Below, piece after piece: positions 1 through 12,714 of a stretch of DNA of 64,000 bases (position 1 is the stretch's first letter; every line of letters starts with the position of its first letter). A program made the position numbers and the translations under genes. Source of the stretch: Phoebastria nigripes (Eukaryota > Chordata > Aves > Procellariiformes > Diomedeidae); contig JAYKAV010003087.1 of the NCBI GenBank assembly GCA_035582835.1, forward strand, positions 363,481 through 427,480. Direction: 5' to 3'. The notes under the pieces were generated by a model. It did not search any database. It was not told where the DNA came from and saw only the letters and a program-made list of their open reading frames with translations.

Positions 1-1712
1 GGGTGAAAATCACATTTTTTCAATCTGCTAAAACAATGCTTCAACTAAGATTAAGGGAAGACTAAACACATCACAGGTAATCACATACATTTGAAAGCAG
101 CAAAGACAGAAATAGGTAGTTTAACTATTTTTCCTTTTTCTCAGTAGAAGTGTCAAATGGTTTAACTCACAGTTCCTCTGCCCACCAGCTGGGATCAGTT
201 TGCTCATTGATGTCTGACCTAATTTGTTTTTTTCATGGGACCTATTTGCTGCCATATGTTCAGCCGTCACATTTACATTCTTCTCGTGTGACTAAGGTTA
301 TCCCTTTCCTAAGAGAGAGAAAAATTAACATCCAAAGGCCATTCCAAATCTTCCTGACATCTCTATTTTTACATCTATACCTAGTTATTTAAAAATTGGT
401 GGAAGAGCCAACTATTGTAAGGAACTACATTCCAAGATGTAAAAATGATACATACCTATATTAATTTGCTTCTTAGGACTTAAGGGTTACTCAAGTACCT
501 TCCTAGGATTTTCAAAAGCTCATGAACATTGACATGAATGGCAACTAGAANGATAGGCACTTTTTGAACACCCCATTGTGCAGCTATCTGCATCTTTAGC
601 TAATTACATATCTTGAAATAGTAATCCCTGTGTATTTATTGCATTTCAGAATAAACCTTTGTGAAACCTCAAATATGCCACAGGAGACTACCAGTAATTC
701 TCCTAAGTTTTATTCTGTTCTTGGGCTGTCTTCTGAATTGGTCTCCCTAACAAGCACAAAATCATACTTGACACATGTGCACTGATATATGTCCAGGGCT
801 GTGCATGTGGCAGGAAGCATCAGCTGTCAGACATTCCCTGTGCAAGTACCAGGACCTCCAAAGTTGAGAGACTGTCTTTCTGATTCCCCAATCCCAGCCC
901 AAGGGGAACACTACTATGACTGTACCTTGCCATAATTGTACTGGCCAGAGATGGGAGAACCACATATCTTTGGTAGGTCCCACTTGCAACAACTGAGAAC
1001 CCATGCAACGCCACATCACATGTGTTTTCTTTTTCTCTTCCAGTCCTTGCTAAGGCCTTGAGAAGCAAGTTTAGTTTCCGTACTACAATTCTGCTGAATG
1101 TACTTTGAGATCCATTGCTGTTCCTCAATCTGGAGGCGCTTTCTACATGAAAAAAGTGCTAGTATTTCAGTAAGCATGCTATCCACTCAGCAGAAAGGCG
1201 ATATAAAGAGCCAAAGCATATTTCACGCCATTCTTTCCAACTTCTCTCTTCTTCCTGGTATTATCATGTTTTGCCATTACATCTCACAATCATGTGAGGC
1301 TTATAGCAGAACATTTTCACCTGTGCCCACTATCTTTCTCTCATTCCCTTTATAACTAGGCTACAGCTAAGTCTTTACATCTCCTCCTTCATTATGCTGA
1401 CAGAGAATAATAGATTATTTCAACATAGTCAAAATTCTCATAAGCAGCCTCTAACCCCCTACACTGAACCCCTCTGACTTTCCTGAAATTCACTATACTT
1501 CTTTTAGATCCTATCTAAATTTCATGGTAAAAGTACCCCAGTAATCAGTCCTTTGGTTGCTCTCCAATTCTGACTGAAAATGTGCAAACTCCTCTTTAAC
1601 TGTTTATCCAGTTTTAGTAACTCACACTGATGTTACCAGTCACAGTGATGACAACATTTCAATTCATTTAACAGCCTCTTTCACAGTAACTGATGTTTTG
1701 TCTGTGCTGGGT

Positions 1713-1765
1713 GGTTTGTTTTTTTTTGTTTTGTTTTGTTTTGTTTGTTTGTTTGTTTTTTTTTG
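1713..1765. repeat. T/G simple repeat, (GTTTT)n and (GTTT)n
   Basis: An uninterrupted T/G tract of about 53 bases. It is built of GTTTT units, then GTTT units, with T runs of eight or nine at both ends. This is ordinary microsatellite-like DNA. A similar GTTTT tract lies at 21632-21658. Confidence 0.9.
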
Positions 1766-4700
1766 AAAACAGAGCACGCTTTTCCTACCTAACACACAAA
1801 CCAGCCATGTTTTCTGATCAGGTCCTGTTGGGGGGCATACCAGAGTGGACAGTGTTCTCACCCTTTGTCATGTTTTCACATAGCTGAGCCCAATAAGGTG
1901 CTGGTGGAGAATTAAGATTCCCAGAAATCTCATCTTAAGAAAAAATAACATTTGGAACCTCCTAATACTGGTAACATACACCTAGGTACTGTAGTTATTG
2001 ACTAACCAGATGTAGGTCTGTCATATTGCAATGCAAAATATGAAATAATTTGTCAATATACACCAAACATTCAATTCTACCAGCATCATCAGATCATAAA
2101 ACACGTCATAAAACTATAAGCAAAGCACCTCTGTTTTGAATTTTTCACAATTCCACAGTCACTGCCAGCATGATTAGTTCTACTACTCAGGAAAGAAAAC
2201 CTTTCTATTTTCAGTCTTTTTAGATCTAGATCTCAGCACCTAATTAAAAACAAGAAAAATTTTAGGCAGGCTTTTTAGAAAGGCCTGGTGCTATGCAATT
2301 ATCTTTTTAATGGAAAATTTTCAGCAGGGATCCCTTGTCCTTGGACTAGTCCTGTGAGTACTACAAATGCCTACTAATACCATGCGTGTCTAATTAGATG
2401 ACTGTGGGTCCTATTCAGAAACATCCCCAGCCCGCATATGTGCAAATCGCTTTTTGTAAGTAAACAATTGTTTCATGAGATTCATTAAACCCTTTCATTA
2501 AAATCTTTTCATCCTGCATGTACTAAGAGGAAACGTTCAGATCATACTCGAGAAAGGTGTATCAGAAAGTCCCAGTCCCACGCAATTTTAAAAATACACA
2601 AAAGAAAAAGCAGGGGAGCATGTTTTGAATTTTTACTTTCTCATGAAAGAAGAAATTAAGTCAACGCAGAGGAAGGCCACAAGGCACCAGAAGCAAGATT
2701 AGTAGCCATGCTAAGATACGTATGCTTTTTTTTTTTATAATTTGCTTTCCTTCCCAGAGTAAATACTGAATCACACAAAAGGTATTAAATTCCAAGTACT
2801 ACAGAAACTCCACAGTGTCACTTGACTGTCTCAAATAATGGAACAATTTACAACTATTGTAGCAATTTCCAGACTTTTTTCTTTCATGGCATACAATCAC
2901 TTCACCAGAGATTTTCCATAAGCAAGCATCAGCCAAGCAATGCAATGCTTTCTGACCCNCCGGCCAAAGAGAGGTGAGCTGAAGGGAAAGGCAGCAAGAC
3001 ACTGCTCCTGCCTTGTTTGCAGTGTGCATGGCTCAGGCAGCACNGTACGTAGGCAGATGATCTCCTTTCAAAGGCACGGCAGCCTCAGCTGATCTTAGTG
3101 CTCTGACTACAGTCATCCTCGCTGAAAATCCACCCTCCCCCTAATAGGATAGGTAGGCAAAAGAGGGTACTTGAGAGCTGGATAACAGAGAAGGCTGAAG
3201 CAAGTTTCCTTTGCTGTCTTAAGACGGATGAGGCTGTTACACATCTTATAAGCCATATCTGAAGGATACAAAGGTCCCAGAATAAACTTTGATTTCCACA
3301 GGTTCTCAAATGAGGACACTGTAGCTTCAAGGCTTTTTACTAATACTATGTCATGCTGCATACAATTAACACCACACTACTGAGGCTGCATCTGTTCTGA
3401 AGCAACAGCAGCAAAGTACTGTCTCAGGCTTTGCGCACCCTCCATTAGGCATCTTGTGGTCCCACTGCGGCTGCCAATTGTTTGGGCATAATACGTGGAA
3501 TTTGCACACAGAAGGCGGTGGCCAAGGGTGAGCTTTGCTCCCAAAGTGGTAAATAGAATCAGCAGCCTAAGAACTGCCTACTTATCAATTTTAGCCCGAT
3601 TAAAGCAGCTTAGAGTGAAATAAGAATAATTGTTCCATATGACAACAGTTTGCTAATGTGAGACAATCTGCAAGAAGTTGAGAAATTAAGAAAATCAAGG
3701 CAAAGAAAAACTACTGTCTTCAGATAATTTTTTTTTCTATTAACAACTGTGTTGATGTATTCCCTGTTACAGACATTGCTATGGTGTATTTAGTAGACAC
3801 NGATGCTGTGCATACTGTAGAGGAATTCAGTTTTCTGATTCAAATATCTGAAGTTGTAATACTGGCTAATACCAGACCTGTAGCAGGTTTCCACTCTTAG
3901 CTTTCTCATTAAAAATATTAGGGCTCTGATTCAAAGTCCTTAATATATGCTCATAAAATCCGTGGCCTTCTGTGAGATATATGCACATGCTTTTCTGTCT
4001 AAGGATGGGATTATTCCCAAGCTAAAAGTAAGCATGCACTGTAGAAATCTGCTAGATATAGGGCTAAGGAAAAACCCTCCTGTTAAACAGATTTCCAGCA
4101 CTGATTTTGCATATTAGAAAGCAGACATTTTCTTTTTGCACACAGTTAACTGAGCACAGTTAGCTTATCTTAAAAGCAGCCTAAACAATTTTTTGGCTAC
4201 TGTAGGAACTGGAAAAGCAGCTTTAACTCTGCAGTTTTGCAATGGAGCAAGTTCAGGGATATTTTTATACTTTCTGCTTTGTCAAGCATTTTATACACAC
4301 TATTTCTTTTCTTTAATTCATTCCAAATATGTCCACTCCAAAGATTTTTTCCATATCTAGCCACAAGATGTTGTTTCTTTTCTAAGAATAAACAATATTT
4401 CAGTTTACAAAAATGTCAGTCAAACTCCTTGACGTGAACATATCTTTATATAGTAAAAGCATCCAAAGCCTTCTTGTCTGGTATGTGGTTACAAAGGGGC
4501 AGCCGTATTAGGTGGGAACCTATAAAGTTAGATTTCCCTACGTACCTGATTAGTCATACTCACAGAAATTCCTAGTGGAAGCCACAAGTTTATTTTTCCT
4601 TTGCTTCTTTTCTATTTTTTCCTATTTGCATTAAATGAGAACTCATTTATATCTTTGACCCCTAATATACTGAATATGGTTCCTTATGCAAAAGAATCCT

Positions 4701-5809
4701 GTTGATACCACATTAAATTTGCATTTCCAGCTAGAGTCAGAGGATTCAGTCATCAGAGTATTAAAAGTTGTATCATCACATGAGGTGGGGCGAGGGAGCT
4801 TGCAAATTAGCTGTCAAGTTGAATAAAAAGAATAATAATTTAAGAAGCTGGCAGTTACCGTTTGATACTGCATTACTGATCATGCCTTATGGTAAAGATT
4901 AACTTATGTTAATATTGAAAAACTGTTTGCATCTATTGCAAAATAGAAGCAACTAAAAAACATAGGCATAAACAAGCCTAATGCACCTCTGAATTCAGGA
5001 AGGTGCAACAGTCTTCCTCTCTGAGTAATAAAAAAGTTACGCATTAAAAAGTTAGTAATTTATTTTAATCCTACTAAACATTTGGCACATGGCACAGCCT
5101 AATAAATGGTTTCTAAAGCCAGATATCATGCATATTGTGGGCTATTTATGTGTTTATAGCTATTCTCTGTTGACAAACAAACTACTATCAGTAGTTCTAG
5201 AAATGAAGCATTTAACATACACAAGAAAATAAAGGAAAATTATACCAAATACTATCTAGGCTCTTTTATTAGTATATTTTTGCCCAAAGGCTCTCAAACA
5301 CAAAACCCTTTCCTACTGGTTCGCATGGTTCTGCCTCACTTCTGTCTTTATAAAGTACATTAAAGGTTGTATTTATGGTAATAGGAAAAGACGACAGCAG
5401 ATGTAGATGAGGGTGCCTGGCTCATTTGAAGAGCTGACAAAAAAATAATTTTCTTCAGACCCTCCCCCCACCTTACTTCACACACAAAGTATCTGTAATA
5501 CCAAGAAACTCACAACATCAATGACAAGATGACAAAACCTCAGGGCTGAACAGGGATGGGTTGCTAAGATTTAATATTCTCTGCCTTTAATAAATACCAA
5601 ACGCCAGATTTTGTTGATACATTCACTTTTATCCAGCCTCTTCATTTGTCCTTCCTATCTTACATATAGGAATTACTCATTATACGTTTAAATGCCATGC
5701 TCTATAGACATTGAACTGTATGTTGACTGCTATTTCAAATTTAAAAAATGTTAGCACTATACATTTCATGAGATGAGGAAGCATCCTGATGGCTGCAAGA
5801 ACAGACACT

Positions 5810-5824
5810 CCCCCCCCCCCCCCC
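5810..5824. repeat. Homopolymer C15
   Basis: Fifteen consecutive C bases in AT-rich surroundings, the longest of several C or G runs in the window. Runs of this length are unstable in replication and error-prone in sequencing, so the exact count is uncertain. Confidence 0.9.
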
Positions 5825-7465
5825 TTAATCTCTGCAATGGGCTAAGTAACAACATTTATAAAATATAGATGATGGAAAACTCAAGCCCTTGAGAGAACAC
5901 GATGATGGCATCATGTGCAGCATATAGTATTTGTGGGAACAATGCACATAAATGCAGCTCATTCTGTATATTAAGTATTTTTGTATTGCATACAAATATT
6001 TCACTAGTTGCTCAAAGAGGAGAAATCAAAACAAAAAGGATCGTTCATTTTAAAAAAGGAAAACAAATACTTATCTATAAAGTTAAGAATTGGACAATTT
6101 CTTGTGTGTCAGCTTTTAAAACTATGTGTGGGGGGCGTGGCTTGAGCTTTTACAAATCTTCTTTTGGTATTACTTTCTATAACTGATCAATGTCATGAAT
6201 ATCAGATATGCTTGCGAGAGAAACCAAGGGGAACAAATACACAGACCGCTGAAAAACTCTTGCTAAATAAAATCAAATTCAGAACACAATAGCCAACAAG
6301 AGTAAACAGACAAATATTTGACTAAACTTTTACTAATAGAAACAGATACAGTGCTGTCTGTTAATGAGACAGAGCACGCACAAGTAAATTCTCTTTAACA
6401 AGAGATGTATGCGTGAGTGCCAACACCTGCTATCCAATTTCTTGCAGAATTCCCAGGGAGGCCAAGCATGTGAGTACAAAAACAACAGAACTGGGATACA
6501 ATCTGTAGACTGGGATTCCAAGTTACCTGAAGAATGCACACACATAATAATTGTACTGCTGAGTTTTGTGTATCCAGCTTTCTAAGTGTATGTTTGTAAC
6601 ATGCAATTGCCGTGGTATGGAAAAGTCAAGCTGGTGTCACTCCAAACTCCCAGGTTTCTAAAGCATACTACAGCACAAAAGATAATTTAATCCTAACAGT
6701 AGCATAGCTCCAACATTTTACCCAAGCACATCTTACTAGCTCAGGTATGGTGCCATGTTTACATGTTGTCTGTTCTAGAACTAGCACAATTCCACACTGC
6801 TTGTTCAGGTATCTGAATCCTCATTGCACATACACTTTTCTTCCATAGACCCTTAAGGAATTTCAGAAATTTCAAGCTCACTGTCCCATCTAGGTTCCCT
6901 ATAGAATACAGCAGAGGCTGGATTTCTATACTGAAGTAAATCATGGCAGCAGTGACTTGGACCCGGGCTGTATAGCATTTTGGAAGCAGTTTGGCCTATG
7001 TCATACAGGGAAGAGTGTCTCTGTACCCTAAACAGAGCAGCCTAAGAGGAAAAAAGCATGCAAATGCGTCACAGCTAAATTGTAGAGCTCCTATTTCTCT
7101 TTGTTTACATTTTTCGTTAAGGTTAAAGATGCAGATGTTCAATGTCTAGCCAAATTCTTTACTAAGATTGTAGAATCAAAGGCAAAGCTATGAGTTTGGA
7201 CAAGTGTTTTTAAAACAAACAAAATCCACACCTCACTCATCTTCTTGGGCTGCATGACTTTTTGAAGCCAGGGAAAATTATGCATTGTCCTGCATACAGC
7301 AGAAACACCAAAATGTGTGGGAATGTAAACAAACATGGGTGATTGAATGGATTCGTAACCGTGAGATTTCATCTTAGGGTTTTGAATTTGGACACCTTAA
7401 AAAGTATAAATGAAACTAGTTTGTGTTTAATAACTACATGCAATATTTAGTGTAGTTAACTANAT

Positions 7466-8127
7466 TGAGATTCAACAAGGCTGAGTGTCAGGTCCTGCAC
7501 TTGGGTCACAACAACCCCATGCAATGCTACAGGCTTGGGGAAGAGTGGCTGGAAAGCTGCCTGTCNGAAAAGGACCTGGGGGTGCTGGTTGACAGCCGGC
7601 TGAATATGAGCCAGCAGTGTGCCCAGGCGGGCAAGAAGGCCAATGGCATCCTGGCCTGTATCAGAAATAGTGTGGCCAGCAGGACTAGGGAAGCGATCGA
7701 ATACTGTATTCAGTTTTGGGCCCCTCACTACAAGACAGACATTGAGGTGCTGGAGCGTGTCCAGAGGAGGGCAACAAAGCTGGTGAAGGGTCTGGAGAGC
7801 AAGTCTTANGAGGAGCNGCTGAGGGAACTGGGACTGTTTAGTCTGGAGAANAGGAGGCTNAGGGGAGACCTTATTGCCCTCTACAACTACCTGAAAGGAG
7901 GTTGCAGCGAGGTGGGTGTTGGTCTCTTCTCCCAAGTAACAAGCGATAGGACGAGAGGAAATGGCCTCAAGTTGTGCCATAGAAGGTTTAGATTGGATAT
8001 TAGGAAAAATGTCTTCACCGAAAGGGTTGTCAAGCATTGGAACAGGCTGCCCAGGGAAGTGGTTGAGTTACCATCCCTGGAGGTATTTAAAAGACATGTA
8101 GATGAGGCGCTTAGGGACATGGTTTAG
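7466..8127 (+). pseudogene. CR1 ORF2 C-terminal remnant, frame still open
   Basis: About 220 residues remain open from the truncation point to the TAG at 8125-8127. The reading frame begins within the element and has no start of its own. Relative to the 43.9 kb copy, which reads [20 protein letters not shown], this copy reads TREAIEYC near 7690-7710. About twelve residues (36 bases) are therefore missing in frame. In full elements this protein is the endonuclease/reverse transcriptase used for target-primed reverse transcription. Only the region downstream of the RT catalytic core survives here. The frame has stayed open despite truncation, which is compatible with a fairly young copy rather than with function. 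Confidence 0.9.
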
Positions 8128-8207
8128 TGGTGGACTTGGCAGTGCTAGGCTAACGGTTGGACTTGATGATCTTAAAGGTCCTTTCCAACCTAAATGATTC
8201 TATATGA
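7466..8207 (+). mobile_element. CR1 LINE, 5'-truncated copy (subfamily A)
   Basis: This is the 3' quarter of a CR1 non-LTR retrotransposon: the end of ORF2, then a short 3' UTR. Similarity to the long copy at 15.3-18.1 kb begins at 7466, opposite the region just after that copy's FADD motif. Translation shows typical CR1 ORF2 C-terminal blocks, for example [48 protein letters not shown] and [12 protein letters not shown] terminator at 8125-8127 is followed by an 80-base UTR with the TTGGACTTGATGATC hairpin region and a decayed ATTCTAT tail. The block [17 protein letters not shown] separates it from the other three copies, which carry GAYKxDxDKLFxxACC there. Five ambiguous bases fall inside it. 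It lacks endonuclease and most of the RT, so it cannot be autonomous. Confidence 0.97.
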
Positions 8208-9361
8208 CTACAGCATCTACATGCACCCTGGAACTCTAAGTATACAAAATATTTATAAACATTTTCTAAGGTAAACGCACATATAAGCAGTATAATAAAT
8301 CTATATGCAGCATACCAACATCAAACTTGCCTGAAAGATCAGGACCATGGTCACGATTTACCTATTACAATGTACGTGGTATTTTTATTCAGGTGACAAA
8401 GCCACATGTAGCATAGCATTGGAGAAAAGAAACTAGAACTCTCCAGTCGCCTTAGGGAAATCCCTGGATACAATTATGAACTGTAATCGAGGTTTTAACA
8501 CTTTTACAGCACAGAATGAGTTAACATGTCACATATCTTCCAGACCAGGTAGAACACACAATCACTAACACTTGATGGCTCCCACTCAGGTGAGAGCAAT
8601 CAAATCTCATGGGATGGTTAAGCTCAGGATTAACCTCTCTTTTATCTCTCAGCAGTTTAGAGGCAGAAGTGGTGAAAAATATCAAAGTAACAGGTCACCT
8701 AGTGAACTGGTGAAAAAAGTAACTGAGAATCACTTTCAGTTGCTTTTTTAGAAAAAAGATCTCAGAAAGAGGAAGAGGAGTAAAAAGTTTTCTAAAGAGT
8801 GAGAGACATCACAAATTGGAAAAGCCAGATTGTTACAAAAGGGGGATACCAGACATCAAGCCTTATCTAAGACAAAAAGAAGACTGAGGAAAGAGCTGAT
8901 AAAGAGGCCGGCAGACATTTTGGCCAGATTTGTATATTATTGGGCTAGCTCTGCATCCTATTGAGACCAGGAAACATTTAAGAGCATATTTAACTTCACA
9001 TAATGGGATATAAGTACAGTAGTATAATAAGAGCCTTGGTAGAGCTCTGCTGCTGTAGCACACTCTGGGAAAGTAACAGAAGTCTATGCATGCTCAGCAG
9101 TTATCCCTGAGAGCTCCTCAAATGCATCCAGTTGGGCAGAAGAGTTAAAGTCAATGTCTGCCAAGAAAAAGCACAGACCTAAAGCTTCCACCTAGAAGGC
9201 AGTGAGGAGTAACACACTTAAAACAGCAGCAAAACCCACAGACATTACCTATTGCTGTAACAAACTCCAAGATCTCAACAAACAGCACAGCTAAGGTCAA
9301 AATACACATTCAATTCTGAAATGGAGACAAGAAACACATGGAGAAAGTTTTCACCCCTGGA

Positions 9362-9379
9362 TTTTTTTTTTTTTTTTTT
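9362..9379. repeat. Homopolymer T18
   Basis: Eighteen T bases in a row, with no retrotransposon body seen on either side. I treat it as a simple homopolymer rather than as the tail of a retrocopy. Confidence 0.85.
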
Positions 9380-11296
9380 GACTAATCTACTAGTTTGAAA
9401 AGGAGATTAAGAATCAAAATCATTGACACAAACTGAAGGGAGGCATGTAAATGGAGGCAAGTTTTTTAAAAAAGTCTATTGTCTTTACCTTCTTGACCTA
9501 TATAACTTTTGAGTGCTAAGAATTTAAAGCTAATTCAGCTATAAACCATACTGTGGTGTCAAGAATTTTGTTTAAAATGACATATTTCCATCACAATTAA
9601 TGCATTATCCTGTCATTACAGGAACAGAGGCATACTTAAAAAGATCAATATATTCTATTTCAAAACTATCTGTATGATTTGCAAAAGTATCTCAGAACTG
9701 AACTTGTACAAAGACTGTTTCAAACAGTTTTAAAGTTTTACAATGAGTCAGCAATTTCACATGAAATACAGAAATGAAAAGTTAACGCACTACTCTAGAG
9801 TTATTCCCACTGTTTATTGTAAGTTATGAACAAAACTACGACAGATATAGGCCTCAATTTTTAACATCAAAGTTGCTCTTTTCCCCAAAATTTGAAGCAA
9901 CCTCCTTTGAGATGACCAGGAAGTTATCCCACAAAGGTAAAAAGCATTTCAACTGAACTGTATCTTGCCAGAATCAAGTCTTACTAGCATATCTAGCATA
10001 TGATTGCCTCTATTCCATTAATCACTTGAAAGGATTGTCTGATCATCTCAATTTATAAGTAACTTGCCAACAAAGGGTATTTTGTAGAGTAGCAAATGGA
10101 AATGTACAGTTTACTCAGACATTTTAACAGTCGTAAGTCACTTTACTCTTCAGCTTTTATTTCTCTTTGTGTTTGGGAGCATGATGTCTCTGTGACTATA
10201 TAGGATTACAAACTGTAGTCATTTCCTATCGACTAGTTCATTGTGCAGCTCAAACCATGTCAAGGTCATATTTTTATGCCAAGCCATAGCTATAACCCTG
10301 AAGGTAGCATGCAGTGCTTCATTAGCCACATTGAGTTGTACAGAATCTTACCAATACCTAGTTGAAGAATCTGCTTTAAATCAATGCAGTATCTGAGATA
10401 CTCTTTCTGGAAGACACAAGAACTGAGGAAAAAAAAATAATTTAAAACATTATGGTTTGATCATACTAAATATTTTGTCCAATAATTTCTTTCATAACCA
10501 AAACACATACCCTTCCCAGGTTGTAATAGTTGGGTATGATTTTGGGACAGCCTTAACCCAGCCCATAGATGAGTACACCCTGGTACATACAACAATGTGC
10601 CCTCACTGTTTTTCAGATGATTGTGTGTGAAAGTAAGTGATAAAATTTGCATACACACAAAGAAAAGTCATATGTAAATTCCATACTTGGGTAAACATGA
10701 GGACCAGCATGCCAGAAATTATGTATGCAATTAGTATCACATACATGAAATGGTGTGTATAATTATAGGCCATGTTTGAAAATGCATCCTGTGTCTTGAC
10801 AAACATTCTGTACACTTCTATGCTCCCTATCTACTCACCAGGACCTCAAGTGCTGGTCTTCACAGAACACTAAGCATGAGTGTTATTCACTGGTCCAGCT
10901 GTCATGAGTTTTGCCTTCCAGCTATCATTCTCAGATGCTCATCAGACACGCTTATTCCAATTTAGTCTACAGAGTGTGAGTGGTTCAACTGCAGTCCTCA
11001 GTGTGGAGTTTTTAAGCAACAGCTGTTGGGCAGTGATGATATTAAGTCTATATCTCTAAAGGAAAATACATTCCTGCAGAAAAAATTGACAAGTCTGCTT
11101 TCAGTTTTACAGAAGTCTTAGTTCTCACATTTTTCTGGTCCTAAGGCTGCAATGTCAGAAACTTTAACACAGACTCTTCCCACATAGAAGAGAGAAAAGT
11201 ATGTTCACAAATGTGGAAAAGACAATTTCCTCTTAATTTTACACAGGCATACAGTATTTGTTTGACAGACTGTGCCATTCCAGTATGTGTGTGGGG

Positions 11297-11371
11297 NNNN
11301 NNNNNNNNNNNNNNNNNNNNNNNNNNNNNNNNNNNNNNNNNNNNNNNNNNNNNNNNNNNNNNNNNNNNNNN
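11297..11371. other. Assembly gap, 75 N
   Basis: A block of 75 undetermined bases directly preceded by a GT-rich and G-rich stretch (GTGTGTGTGGGG). The gap probably marks a G-rich or GT repeat that failed to sequence. Its true length is unknown. An apparent open frame running through it is meaningless. Confidence 0.97.
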
Positions 11372-12137
11372 AACTGTGAAAGAAAACTTATTACTATTAT
11401 CTACTAAAGGGCACTTTCACCATAACAACAATCTCAGTGTTATTTACCTGTACAAAATTTTACTTAAAAGTTCCTTTTGGACAGTATTTTTTTTTTTTTT
11501 TTTCTCCTTGGTAAAAATTGTAGATATTTAACTTAAATTCTCTTTAAAGGTCAATACAGTATGGCATCCTGTAAGTCAACTTTAAAAGCAAGTGTATAAG
11601 GTCTGTAACTAAGCTTCCCTCAGAACTACTATCCTGAACAGTGGTGATCTTGCTGATCACAGCAATCTGAAGTTTGCTATAATGAGAACAAGTTTCAATT
11701 GAAAGGTTAATTAGAAATGAACTGTTTCCAAAACCACTGAGAAAACTGGAGGCCTCATAACCAAATGTTGATAAGATGGAATTAAGAAATCGATAACAAA
11801 CATACTCAACAAAGAAAGTCTCCTATGAGATTTACTTTGGTAAACATGAAAGGGAAGGGAATCTGGTTGTATATAGCATTAGGCAACCAACAACTCCAAA
11901 AGGAGTAGCTTCCAGATGGACACAAGAAATATTCTCAGATTTGAGGCACCTCCTAATAGGCCCTTCATCCCAAAACTGGAGATGGTGACAAACCACAAGA
12001 AACTTCACATTTCTATGCCTGTCTTGCCAGGCCCAGAGTAGCCCAATAAATAAAATTCTTGCTATTACTAGTAAAAAGCAACAGACTTTGCACTGACCTG
12101 TTTTGACTGAACTTAAAACATTGACAGACTAACAATA

Positions 12138-12646
12138 TGGGCTGCATAAAAAGAAGTGTGGCCCAGGTCGAGAAGGGTGATTCTGCCCCTCTACTCCGCT
12201 CTGGGGAGACCCCACATGGAGTCCTGCATCCAGCTCTGGAACCCTCAGCACAAGAAAGACATGGACCTGTTGGAGCGGGTCCAGAGGAGGGCCACGAAAA
12301 TGATCAGGGGATGGAACACCTCTCCTATGAAGAAAGGCTGAAAGAGTCGGCGTTGTTCAGCCTGGAGAAGAGAAGGCTTTGGGGAGACCTTATTGCAGCC
12401 TTTCAGTACTTAAAGGGAGCTTATAAGAAAGATGGGGACAAACTTTTCAGCACAGCCTGTTGCNATAGGACCAGAGATAATGGTTTTAAACTAAAAGAGG
12501 GTAGATTCAGACTAGATGTAAGGAAGAAATTTTTTACACTGTGGGTGGTGAAATACTGGAACAGGTTGCCCAGAGAGGTTATAGATGCCCCATCCCTGGA
12601 AACATTCAAGGTCAGGTTGGACAGGGCTTTGAGCAACCTGATCTAG
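12138..12646 (+). pseudogene. CR1 ORF2 C-terminal remnant, frameshifted
   Basis: This is the last roughly 170 codons of CR1 ORF2, ending at TAG 12644-12646. The upstream piece reads in one frame ([32 protein letters not shown]) and the downstream piece in another ([17 protein letters not shown] onward). A single-base loss near 12310 explains the switch: the 17 kb copy has five G before ATGGAACACC, while this copy and the 43.9 kb copy have four. It has no catalytic residues and no function is expected. Confidence 0.88.
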
Positions 12647-12714
12647 TTGAACGTGTCCCTGCTCATTGCAGGGGAGTTGGACTAGATGACCTTCCAACCC
12701 AAACCATTCTATGA
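12138..12714 (+). mobile_element. CR1 LINE, short 5'-truncated copy (subfamily B)
   Basis: Homology to the copies at 17.5 kb and 44.0 kb starts at TGGGCTGCAT (12138) and runs through the ORF2 terminator to the octamer tail (ATTCTATGA, ending about 12714). It encodes the CR1 C-terminal blocks [40 protein letters not shown] and [12 protein letters not shown]. The first part (to about 12310) and the second part sit in different frames, so a frameshift lies near the GGATGGAACACC stretch at 12308-12322. The 3' UTR lacks about 12 bases (the CTTTAAAGGTCC segment) that form the inner arm of the terminal hairpin in the 17 kb copy. One ambiguous base (12464). No clear target-site duplication was found by eye. 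Confidence 0.96.

Larger units (their letters stand above)
1..7465. other. Non-coding AT-rich sequence, no gene seen
   Basis: No recognisable protein, RNA gene or young transposon is visible on either strand. Reading frames here are short, lack similarity to anything I recognise, and are as long as expected by chance at this base composition. It contains a T/G simple repeat near 1.7 kb and a 15-C run at 5.8 kb, listed separately. Four isolated ambiguous bases occur (551, 2959, 3044, 3801), and another at 7463 near the first CR1. It could be intergenic or part of a long intron; the sequence does not decide. Ancient, highly decayed repeats could be present and missed by eye. Confidence 0.7.
8208..12137. 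other. Non-coding AT-rich sequence with one assembly gap
   Basis: I see no gene. The stretch holds an 18-base T run at 9362-9379 and the N gap at 11297-11371. Reading frames are short and lack protein-like features. Nothing resembles a tRNA, rRNA or snRNA. Confidence 0.7.

Noticed and set aside
820..1128. Minus-strand frame of about 102 codons
   Set aside because: It starts at TTG, overlaps another chance frame, and has no recognised motif.
7456..8120. Minus-strand frames across the first CR1
   Set aside because: They are reverse-strand shadows of CR1 ORF2, which explains their length.
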